Shown piece after piece: positions 9,994 through 17,230 of a stretch of DNA of 64,000 nucleotides (within the stretch, counting starts at the first letter, position 1; every line of letters starts with the position of its first letter). The notes below the pieces were generated by a model. That model was given only the letters and a program-made list of their open reading frames with translations, ran no database searches and was not told the origin of the DNA. The position numbers and the translations under genes are program-made. Source of the DNA: Actinomyces minihominis (GTDB lineage Bacteria > Actinomycetota > Actinomycetes > Actinomycetales > Actinomycetaceae); contig NZ_FYEG01000001.1 of the NCBI RefSeq assembly GCF_900187855.1, positions 124,001 through 188,000 of the forward strand, in the 5' to 3' direction.

Positions 9994-10034
9994 GAAGGCC
10001 GGGGTGACGATCTGGGGATCCCACCCCAGCCTTC
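9994..10034 (-). terminator. Intercistronic hairpin between binding protein and permease genes
   Basis: GAAGGCCGGGGTG (9994-10006) pairs with CACCCCAGCCTTC (10022-10034) with one mismatch. It begins 24 nt past the stop of the binding-protein gene and no U-run follows. Such hairpins often stabilise the upstream mRNA or end part of the transcripts, giving more binding protein than permease (inference). Confidence 0.6.
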
Positions 10035-10057
10035 AAACTACTAGGTAGTTGTTGCTG

Positions 10058-11401
10058 CTACTCAGCGACAGGCAGGTTGCCATCCTTGAGAGCCTTGACC
10101 GAAGCGTCCTGAGCGGCGACGAAGATGTCAGCAACGGTTCCGGATCCTGAGCCAGCAGCTGCTGCGGCCTCGGTCATAGCAGGACCGACAGCCGAGAAGA
10201 ACGGCATGTAGGCGAACTTATCCGAGAGGTTGGCGTTGGCCTTTGTCAGTTCAGCAAAGACGTCCTGGCCACCGTAGAACTCAGCGATGTACTCGGGGGT
10301 GGTCATGGTGCCCTTAGCGGCAACCACGAGTCCCTGCGAGACAAGCGCATCGATCTGGGTGTTCAGGTAGTTGTTGAATGCCATTGCCTGCTCGGGGTAG
10401 GCGCAGCCCTTCATGACTGCAACGCCGGAGCCACCATCGGGACCGGTGAGTGCACCCGCACCGAAGTCTGGGATCTGTGCCACGGCCCAGTTGCCAGCGT
10501 TTTCAGTGCCAGCCATGGTGTCGATGAGGAGCGGGGCTTCCCATGCAGCACCGATGTGGCCGATCAGTTCCTGGTCAGTCAGGGCCTTACCGAAGGCGTC
10601 ACCCCAGCGCTCAAGAACCATAACGGACTTGTCGTCAAGCATCTTCTGCCAGAAGTCAGCTACAACCTTGGAGGCGTCAGAGTTGGCATCGACAACCCAG
10701 GCGTCGTTCTCAATGTTGTACCAGGAGCCACCGGCTGCAGCCGACTGTGCCGAGAGCCAGTACTGGGCCTCATCGGGCTGGAAGGCACCAATGTACTTGC
10801 CAGCTGCCGCAGCGGTGGCTGCCGTGGCCTCAAAGTCGGCAAGGTTGGTCGGAATATCAATCCCGAGCTCTTCGAAAGCCGCCTTGTTGTAGTAGTAGAC
10901 AAGGGGTCCGGTGTCCTGGGGCAGACCAACAATGGTTTCGCCAACCTTCATCATGTTGAAGGCACCGGAGTAGTTCGACTCGTACTCCTTGGCGTACTCG
11001 GTGACGTCCTCGGTTAGGCCCTTGACGAACAGCTCGGGGACCTCTGCGTAGCCCAGCTGGGCAAGGCACGGTCCGCTGTTCGCATTGATATCAGTTTCAA
11101 GCTTCTTGATCATTTCGTGGGCCGCGCCATCGAACTTGACCGAGGTTACCTTGACGTCTGGGTTTTCAGCGTTCCACTGGTCAACGATCTCGCTGACTTT
11201 GGTCATGCCTTCACCGTCGGGAAGACGGTGCATGTACGTAATTTCTACTACCTCACCGCTTGGGGCTTCCTCGCCACCGGACTCCGCTGTCCCGTCGGTT
11301 GCTGTCCCGCCACCGCTCGAGCAAGCACCAAGGCCCAGGGCGAGCGCAGCGAGAACTGCGCCACCCGTAGCGGCGCGGCGCGTGTTGAAACGACGAATCA
11401 T
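10058..11401 (-). CDS. Sugar ABC transporter substrate-binding lipoprotein
   Basis: 447 residues, family 1 extracellular solute-binding protein. A twin-arginine-like basic start, a hydrophobic stretch and lipobox LGLGAC (Cys about residue 27) show a lipid-anchored protein. A Gly/Ser/Glu linker follows, then the two-lobed binding domain starting at EITYMHRLPDGEG. First gene of the minus-strand operon with two permeases and lacZ. AAAGG stands ahead of the ATG. A TAGAAT -10 element (11424-11429) and a LacI-type operator (11434-11447) lie just upstream, so induction by a galactoside is likely. Substrate inferred from neighbours only. Confidence 0.93.
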   Translation of the reverse strand: MIRRFNTRRAATGGAVLAALALGLGACSSGGGTATDGTAESGGEEAPSGEVVEITYMHRLPDGEGMTKVSEIVDQWNAENPDVKVTSVKFDGAAHEMIKKLETDINANSGPCLAQLGYAEVPELFVKGLTEDVTEYAKEYESNYSGAFNMMKVGETIVGLPQDTGPLVYYYNKAAFEELGIDIPTNLADFEATAATAAAAGKYIGAFQPDEAQYWLSAQSAAAGGSWYNIENDAWVVDANSDASKVVADFWQKMLDDKSVMVLERWGDAFGKALTDQELIGHIGAAWEAPLLIDTMAGTENAGNWAVAQIPDFGAGALTGPDGGSGVAVMKGCAYPEQAMAFNNYLNTQIDALVSQGLVVAAKGTMTTPEYIAEFYGGQDVFAELTKANANLSDKFAYMPFFSAVGPAMTEAAAAAGSGSGTVADIFVAAQDASVKALKDGNLPVAE

Positions 11402-11423
11402 CTTTTCAACGCCTTTCGTTGAT

Positions 11424-11429
11424 ATTCTA
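11424..11429 (-). promoter_or_regulatory. -10 element of the galactoside ABC/lacZ operon
   Basis: TAGAAT on the minus strand ends 22 nt before the start codon of the binding-protein gene. It is directly downstream, in reading direction, of the operator-like palindrome at 11434-11447. Confidence 0.5.
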
Positions 11430-11433
11430 GGGA

Positions 11434-11447
11434 TGTGAGCGCGAACA
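11434..11447. promoter_or_regulatory. LacI-family operator-like palindrome
   Basis: TGTGAGCGCGAACA has dyad symmetry (TGT..GCGC..ACA, 10 of 14 positions) and shares its left half exactly with the classic LacI/GalR-type site TGTGAGCGCTCACA. It lies in the 180-bp space between the divergent binding-protein and GH112 genes and immediately upstream of the TAGAAT -10, where a bound repressor would block polymerase. No LacI-type gene is in the window, so the regulator would be encoded elsewhere. Confidence 0.55.
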
Positions 11448-11581
11448 CGCTACTGGTAGAAACTATCATCTCGACGGAAATGTCTCTACAGTTAGCCCTG
11501 CCTAAGCCAGACCCGAGGCCCAATCGTGACCAATCTCGATCTTGGAGTAGACCGAGGTTTGATCATCCACAAAGGAGTGCA

Positions 11582-13867
11582 ATGACAAGTAATTCCAGCG
11601 ATATCAAGGCTTCCGGCGGCCGTCTTACCCTCCCGATTGAGAGGGGAATCGACGATCAGATCCATGCCCTGATGGAACGCCTCCAAGTCGATGCCGTACG
11701 TAACTCTGACGGCACTGAACTGCCCGACTGGGTGAGTGACGGACTGACCCGGGTATACGCCACCTACTTTCCCGCTCGAGGGGATGAAGAGTGGGCCCGA
11801 TCAGTGCCTGAACAGCGCGTTCGCCAGTTCCTCATGTCACAACCGGTCACGGCAACCGACGCAAATCCACTGGTTTTTAATGTCATGACCGGGTACCTGG
11901 CCGCCCAGTTCACCCCGGACCTAAGTGCCGATCGTGACCACTACTGGCAGGTGATTAATCGCACAACTGGGGAAACGCTCCCCTCCGCGGCCTGGTCGGT
12001 AGAGGAAGCTGCACCCCTCCCCATGGTTTCGGGCACCGATGTGGTGGGCGATTACCCCGATGACGCCTTCTCCGCCCTCGTCACCATCCACAACCCCGAG
12101 CCCTTTCACGTCTACACCGTGAACTTCCTGGCCAAGCAGGTCTGGGACAGCACCCAGACCTACAACTACATCACCAACCGCTGGGCCGATGACCCAAGCC
12201 GACTGAAGGACCGCACCTACGACGTCGCCTACCCGGAGACCTGGGAGCACGTCCGTGAGTCACTGGGAGTTTGGCTGAAGGATCACCCCGAGGTTGACGT
12301 GGTGCGCTTTACGACCTTCTTCTACCACTTCACGCTGGCCTTCAACGATCACGCTAAAGAGAAGTACGTCGACTGGTTCGGCTACTCGGCAGCGGTGTCG
12401 ATTCCGGCTTTGGAAGACTTCTACCGCGAACACGGCTACCGGATGACACCGGAGGACTTCATCGATGGTGGGCACTACAACACCCCGATTCGTGTTCCCA
12501 GTGAGAAGTTTAAGACCTGGATCGACTTCACCTCTCGCCGCGTCGCGAAGCAGGCTGGTGAACTGGTCAAGGCGACCCATGAGGCCGGCCGCGAGGCGAT
12601 CATGTTCCTAGGTGACAACTGGATCGGTGTGGAACCCTACGGTCCATACTTCGCCCAGGTGGACATGGATGCGGTGGTCGGCTCGGTGGGCTCGGCCGCC
12701 ACCTGCCGCATGATTTCGGATATCCCCCACGTCCGTTACACCGAGGGTCGCTTCCTCCCCTACTTCTTCCCGGACACCTTCAATCCCGAAGGTGACCCGG
12801 TTGGTGAGGCCGAGGTCGGTTGGGCCCAGGCCCGACGCGCAATCGTCCGCAAGCCCCTGGATCGGATCGGCTACGGCGGCTACCTCTCCCTCGCCCTTCA
12901 GTTCCCTGAGTTCATCGACAAGATGGAAGAGATCGTCACCGAGTTCCGCTCCCTGCACGACACCACGGGAGGCGAAGTTCCCGTCAAGGCCAAGCCCGTT
13001 GTCGCGGTGCTCAACTCCTGGGGCGCCCTGCGGACCTGGCAGACCTACATGGTTGCTCACGCGCTCTGGTACAAGCAGATCTACAGCTACACCGGGGTCC
13101 TTGAGTCCCTCGCTGGCCTCCCCCTTGACGTCCGCTTCATTTCGTTCGAGGACGTCCTTCGCAGCGAGGGCGCCGTCCTCGACGATATCGATGTCCTGAT
13201 CAACGCGGGAGCCCGTGATACAGCCTTCTCGGGCGGAGTCGAGTGGAAGAACCCACAGCTGCAGGCTATGATTCGCCGCTACGTCTACAACGGAGGTGGC
13301 TTCGTTGGAGTCGGTGCCCCCACGGCTTACACCCCCGAGGCCGGCCCGGTGTTCCAGCTCGACGACGTCCTCGGTGTCGACATGGAGATTCACTGGACCC
13401 TGTCCACCACCCGCCACCCCGAACCCGTCGCTGAGGATCACTTCATCACCCGTGACCTAATCGGTGACCTTGATACCGGCGAAGACCCCGGCGACATCAT
13501 CGCCGTCGGATCCGGTGTCAGTGTCCTCTCCGAGAAGGACGGTTCGGTAAAGCTGTCCGTCAATGACTTTGGAGCGGGACGTGCCGTCTACTTTGCCGGC
13601 CTGCCCTACTCCGCTACCAACTCGCGACTTCTGCTGCGCGCTCTGATGTTTGCCGCGCACGCAGAAGAGCAGTGGGAGGACGTCCTCATCACCACCAACC
13701 CTGAGGTCGAGGTGGCCTGGTACCCGAACGTCAACAGGGCGTTCGTCTACAACCAGTCCGCCCAGCCGGAAAGCACACGCGTCCTCGGGGGGCACGATTC
13801 CAATGGGGACCGTGTCGAGGTCGAGGTCGAGCTTCCCGGCTACGGCAGCAGCTGGATCAACCTGTAG
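11582..13867 (+). CDS. lnpA: 1,3-beta-galactosyl-N-acetylhexosamine phosphorylase (GH112)
   Basis: 761 residues; the Bifidobacterium enzyme has about 750. Phosphorolyses lacto-N-biose I and/or galacto-N-biose to alpha-galactose-1-phosphate plus GlcNAc or GalNAc. The start GRLTLPIERG and the segment MFLGDNWIGVEPYGPYF are family hallmarks. Asp345 in GDNW is the expected general acid by motif. A long TIM-type domain is followed by an alpha/beta domain (DVLINAGARDTAFSG) and a C-terminal beta domain. ATG 11582 is chosen because AAAGGAG precedes it by 4 nt; an upstream in-frame extension of 49 codons looks non-coding. No signal peptide, hence cytoplasmic. Divergent from the ABC/lacZ operon and convergent with the galactokinase-like gene. 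Confidence 0.94.
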   Translation: MTSNSSDIKASGGRLTLPIERGIDDQIHALMERLQVDAVRNSDGTELPDWVSDGLTRVYATYFPARGDEEWARSVPEQRVRQFLMSQPVTATDANPLVFNVMTGYLAAQFTPDLSADRDHYWQVINRTTGETLPSAAWSVEEAAPLPMVSGTDVVGDYPDDAFSALVTIHNPEPFHVYTVNFLAKQVWDSTQTYNYITNRWADDPSRLKDRTYDVAYPETWEHVRESLGVWLKDHPEVDVVRFTTFFYHFTLAFNDHAKEKYVDWFGYSAAVSIPALEDFYREHGYRMTPEDFIDGGHYNTPIRVPSEKFKTWIDFTSRRVAKQAGELVKATHEAGREAIMFLGDNWIGVEPYGPYFAQVDMDAVVGSVGSAATCRMISDIPHVRYTEGRFLPYFFPDTFNPEGDPVGEAEVGWAQARRAIVRKPLDRIGYGGYLSLALQFPEFIDKMEEIVTEFRSLHDTTGGEVPVKAKPVVAVLNSWGALRTWQTYMVAHALWYKQIYSYTGVLESLAGLPLDVRFISFEDVLRSEGAVLDDIDVLINAGARDTAFSGGVEWKNPQLQAMIRRYVYNGGGFVGVGAPTAYTPEAGPVFQLDDVLGVDMEIHWTLSTTRHPEPVAEDHFITRDLIGDLDTGEDPGDIIAVGSGVSVLSEKDGSVKLSVNDFGAGRAVYFAGLPYSATNSRLLLRALMFAAHAEEQWEDVLITTNPEVEVAWYPNVNRAFVYNQSAQPESTRVLGGHDSNGDRVEVEVELPGYGSSWINL

Positions 13868-13876
13868 GTAGTAGGA

Positions 13877-15076
13877 CTAGAGGCGGCGCGCGGCTTCACT
13901 CGGCTTTGTCAGCAGGGTGGACGCGCGCTGTCTCGTCTCCGGGAACTCCGCGAGGTAGGCCTCAAGCCAGCGCTGCGCGAACTCCTCGGCTCCCTCGGCG
14001 GGCACCAGCGCCCAGACTGAGCCACCAAACCCGGCCCCAAAACCGGAGGCACCAACCGCGCCCAGCTCTAGGGCCAGACGCTGCAGGGCGTTTGTCTCGG
14101 GAACCTGGTTACCCAGGTTCCTGTCGGCATTCTGGTGCGACAGAATAGCAGCCCGACCAAACGCCTCAATGTCACCGGCTTCAAGAGCAGCTAGCGCCGC
14201 GGGAATAGCCTGCTCCATTTCGATGAGGAAAGCCTGCAACCTAGCGTTCAGAAGAGGGTCAGCTGAGGCGATCTCAAGCATCTTCTCCCGGCCCCCCTCC
14301 TCTGCCAGGGCCTGCGCCAACGTGGTGACCTGCGCTTCCTCAGACCGGTTCCACAGCTCCACCAGACGACTCACCTGAAGAGAGGCATTGTTGTAGGCCT
14401 CGAGGGCAGCCCCGGTCTTTTCAGCCAGCACCCCGGAGACAGCCACCACAAAGGTCCACTCCTTTGCAAGTGGAAGGGAGCCCTCAAAGACCGTGGGAGC
14501 AAACCTGAAGACTCCCAGTTCGCCCTCCGCGCAGTTCAACATGGCGGTGTGATCCTGGGACCCGCCGAAGGTGCCGACCCCACGGGTACCCGGAAGTTCT
14601 TTGAATGAAAGCCCGTTTTCGATGGTGGCAAGGTAGGCCGCCAGGTCGATGCGATCGGTGATGTTGGCCTGCCAGACAGGGTTTCTCCACAGATCATTGT
14701 GGTCTGCCAGCGCGAGAGCGACGGCGACAACCAGGGCAGACGATGAGCTCATCCCCGAGGCCAGCGGCAGCGTCGAATCGACCTCGATCACAGCTGGCTT
14801 CAGGGGACCGAAGTTCAGGGTGAGACGGTCAACGCAGGCCTGAATGTAGTTACCCCAGTGTCCGGAAGGTAGGTCATTCTCCTCATCCGCCACGATGGTT
14901 ACCGGTCCCTCGGTGGCTGTCGACCAGGCGACAAAGATACCGTCTTCAGCCACAACATCAGGGTCGAGGACGCGGGCCGTCACCCCCTGGCTGGAGGAGA
15001 GAAGGATGGATCGTCCGCCCGCGTAGTCGGTGTGCTTACCAAACACCTCTACGCGGCCCGGAACGAACCAGCTCAC
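13877..15076 (-). CDS. Galactokinase-like GHMP kinase
   Basis: 399 residues. Expected to phosphorylate galactose at C1. It has the three GHMP parts: PGRVEVFGKHTDYAGGRS (galactokinase signature, with GKHTDY where GalK has GEHTDY), the ATP-binding loop LPLASGMSSSSALVVAVAL, and the C-terminal GASGFGAGFGGSVWAL. The GTG start overlaps the stop of the uridylyltransferase-like gene (GTGA, 15073-15076), so the two are translationally coupled. Galactose freed by LacZ would be its substrate. The divergent signature leaves room for another hexose; galactose is the best guess. Confidence 0.8.
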   Translation of the reverse strand: MSWFVPGRVEVFGKHTDYAGGRSILLSSSQGVTARVLDPDVVAEDGIFVAWSTATEGPVTIVADEENDLPSGHWGNYIQACVDRLTLNFGPLKPAVIEVDSTLPLASGMSSSSALVVAVALALADHNDLWRNPVWQANITDRIDLAAYLATIENGLSFKELPGTRGVGTFGGSQDHTAMLNCAEGELGVFRFAPTVFEGSLPLAKEWTFVVAVSGVLAEKTGAALEAYNNASLQVSRLVELWNRSEEAQVTTLAQALAEEGGREKMLEIASADPLLNARLQAFLIEMEQAIPAALAALEAGDIEAFGRAAILSHQNADRNLGNQVPETNALQRLALELGAVGASGFGAGFGGSVWALVPAEGAEEFAQRWLEAYLAEFPETRQRASTLLTKPSEAARRL

Positions 15077-15894
15077 AGCTTGACGTCCAGCTTTTCCATC
15101 GCCTCCGCTACCGACTGAATGTCGTCACGGTTGGACATGTCGAGGACGCCTGCTGCCAGGGGGACAATTGTGAATGGGTCTCCGCCTTCGATGGCTAGGC
15201 GAACGGCATCCTGCAGTTCGTACTCACCGCGCGGGGAAAGCTCGACCTTCTTGGCTGCCTCAAAGATGGCGGGGGTGAAACGCCACAGGTTCATCGAAAC
15301 CATCGCGTCCTCACCGAGGCGCTCGATCGTTGCGGCGTCCGGCTTCTCGACAATCTCAGTCATGATGCCGTCCTCGTCTGCCACTGCAAACGCAAACGCG
15401 TTGACGCGGTCGCCAGGGATGTTGGACTGGGCGATCAGTGCTTCGGGATCGAAACCAATGAGGCCCGACCCCTCCAGCTCGTGCAGCGCACGGTAGGCCT
15501 CGATCGGGTAGTAGTTGTCAGAGTTGAGGACGACAACCGCGTCCTCACCCGCGAACTCTTCGGCGGCCAGGACTGCATTGGCCGTTCCGAGGGGCTCCTC
15601 CTGGATGGCGTAGGAGATCTTGACTCGCGACTTGGGGACCTCGTCGTAGTACTCACGAATCATGTCGTGCTCAGGTCCAATCACCAGGCAGACCTCGTCG
15701 TAACCGGCATCTGCCAGTCCGCTAATGACGTAGTCCAGGAAGGGGCGACCAAAGGAGATCATGGCCTTGACGCCGCTGTCCGCTGCAGCCTGCTGTTCGC
15801 TGGTGAGGCTGGCATCCTCGGACTGCTTCCTCATTCGGGAACCTAGGCCACGCGCCAGAATGACTGCTTTACCCGGCCTGAGACGATCGCTCAT
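15073..15894 (-). CDS. Sugar-1-phosphate nucleotidyltransferase (UTP-sugar uridylyltransferase-like)
   Basis: 273 residues, NTP_transferase fold. The N-terminal loop is AVILARGLGSRMR (family GxGTRM), then the FGRPFLDYVISGL and NSDNYYPIEAYRAL segments. AGGAG precedes the ATG at 15894. Coupled to the galactokinase-like gene and next to GH112, so a role in turning galactose-1-phosphate into a UDP-sugar without GalT is plausible. No galT or galE is present in the window. Alternatives are a UTP-glucose-1-phosphate uridylyltransferase or another hexose-1-P nucleotidyltransferase. Substrate and nucleotide are inference. Confidence 0.75.
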   Translation of the reverse strand: MSDRLRPGKAVILARGLGSRMRKQSEDASLTSEQQAAADSGVKAMISFGRPFLDYVISGLADAGYDEVCLVIGPEHDMIREYYDEVPKSRVKISYAIQEEPLGTANAVLAAEEFAGEDAVVVLNSDNYYPIEAYRALHELEGSGLIGFDPEALIAQSNIPGDRVNAFAFAVADEDGIMTEIVEKPDAATIERLGEDAMVSMNLWRFTPAIFEAAKKVELSPRGEYELQDAVRLAIEGGDPFTIVPLAAGVLDMSNRDDIQSVAEAMEKLDVKL

Positions 15895-15991
15895 ACTAAC
15901 TCCTGTGTTTCATTGTTTGCGCTAACGCGCCCTGTTCGCCCCACAATCCTAACCCGCTCACCAGCTGGAATCGCCTCTGATTTGCCCGCGG

Positions 15992-15997
15992 TACAAT
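15992..15997 (+). promoter_or_regulatory. -10 element (TACAAT) giving a probable leaderless trpS mRNA
   Basis: TACAAT ends 7 nt before the first in-frame ATG (16005), so transcription would begin at or next to that ATG. No Shine-Dalgarno sequence precedes it. Confidence 0.5.
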
Positions 15998-16004
15998 CGT
16001 CCTC

Positions 16005-17162
16005 ATGCCCACTACAGAAGATTCAGGAACGACCATGGCACCCACAGATATGACCCCCGTTCAGGAACCGGTGATTCCCGAGGGAGACAGCCAGGTCAGC
16101 ACGGCTTCGGTTCGCAAGGCCATCGAACGTTCTCGAGAAATTGAAGAGCAGATCGATATCGATCCCTCCCGCTTCCGGGTACTCACGGGCGACCGCCCGA
16201 CCGGCAAGCTTCACCTCGGCCACTACTTCGGCACCCTCAAGGGTCGCGTCGAGCTACAGAACCGTGGCGTTGACACCTGGATCCTGGTCGCCGACTACCA
16301 GGTCATCACCGACCGTGACGGTGTGGGACCGATTCGCGAGCGCGTCCTCGGTCTGCTCGCCGACTACCTGGCGGCCGGAATCGACCCGGAACGGTCGACA
16401 ATCTTCGCTCACTCTGCCGTTCCCGCCCTCAACCAGCTGATGATCCCCTTCCTCTCACTGGTGACAGAATCTGAGCTGCACCGCAACCCCACCGTGAAGG
16501 CGGAGCTGCAGGCTACGGGCGGGCGCGCCATGACGGGCCTTCTCCTCACCTACCCGGTTCACCAGGCCGCGGACATCCTCTTCTGCAAAGCCAATCTCGT
16601 TCCAGTCGGACAGGATCAGCTGCCGCACATTGAGCTCACCCGACAGATTGCCAGCCGCTTTGACCGTCGCTATGGCCGGGACGCTGAGGGGAAGCCGGTT
16701 TTCCGCCGCCCCGACGCCCTGCTCTCCAAGGCCCCAGCCATCCTCGGCACCGATGGCACCAAGATGAGCAAGTCGCGTGGCAACACCATTGAGCTGGCCA
16801 TGACGGCTGACGAAACGGCAAAGATCCTCAAGAAGGCCAAGACGGACTCAGACCGGGTCATCACCTTCGACCCCGTCACCCGCCCGGAGGTTTCCAACCT
16901 CCTTCTTCTGGCCTCGATGGCTTCCGGTGAGGAACCCGAGGTCATTGCCGAACGAATCGGCGATGGCGGCGGTGGCGTCCTCAAGAAGACGGTGACGGAT
17001 GCGATCAACGACCATCTGGCCCCCCTGAGGGCGCGCCGCACCGAGCTTGAAAAGGATCCGGCCTACCTGCTCTCCGTCCTGGAGGCCGGGGTAGCTAAGG
17101 CCAACGAAGAGGCCGATCGGACCCTGCTTCAGGCCCGTGAAGCCATGGGCATGGTCTACTAG
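16005..17162 (+). CDS. trpS: Tryptophanyl-tRNA synthetase
   Basis: 385 residues. Charges tRNA-Trp. Class I synthetase with TGDRPTGKLHLGHYFGTL (HIGH motif, about residue 68-78) and GTDGTKMSKSRGNTIEL (KMSKS). The first 60 residues form an acidic extension before the catalytic domain that many TrpS proteins lack. Two starts are possible: ATG 16005, which sits at the expected transcription start of a TACAAT promoter (leaderless), or ATG 16035 with AGGA 7 nt upstream, giving 375 residues. Ends in a strong bidirectional hairpin shared with glgP. Confidence 0.94.
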   Translation: MPTTEDSGTTMAPTDMTPVQEPVIPEGDSQVSTASVRKAIERSREIEEQIDIDPSRFRVLTGDRPTGKLHLGHYFGTLKGRVELQNRGVDTWILVADYQVITDRDGVGPIRERVLGLLADYLAAGIDPERSTIFAHSAVPALNQLMIPFLSLVTESELHRNPTVKAELQATGGRAMTGLLLTYPVHQAADILFCKANLVPVGQDQLPHIELTRQIASRFDRRYGRDAEGKPVFRRPDALLSKAPAILGTDGTKMSKSRGNTIELAMTADETAKILKKAKTDSDRVITFDPVTRPEVSNLLLLASMASGEEPEVIAERIGDGGGGVLKKTVTDAINDHLAPLRARRTELEKDPAYLLSVLEAGVAKANEEADRTLLQAREAMGMVY

Positions 17163-17173
17163 TCCGCACTCTC

Positions 17174-17220
17174 ATCAAAGGTGCCCGGGGATCCAGATTG
17201 GTTCCCCGGGCACCTTTGAT
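17174..17220. terminator. Bidirectional terminator between trpS and glgP
   Basis: Perfect 18-bp inverted repeat: ATCAAAGGTGCCCGGGGA (17174-17191) and its complement at 17203-17220, with an 11-nt loop. It stands between two convergent genes, 11 nt after the trpS stop and 10 nt after the glgP stop. Confidence 0.85.
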
Positions 17221-17230
17221 TTCCCAGCCG

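Noticed and set aside
11435-11581. Upstream extension of the GH112 frame
   Set aside because: A strong ribosome site (AAAGGAG) at 11571 and homology both start at 11582; the extension crosses the operator region.
12608-13441. Long open frame antisense to the GH112 gene
   Set aside because: It mirrors the codon structure of the phosphorylase gene and shows no domain; the plus-strand product is a clear GH112 enzyme.
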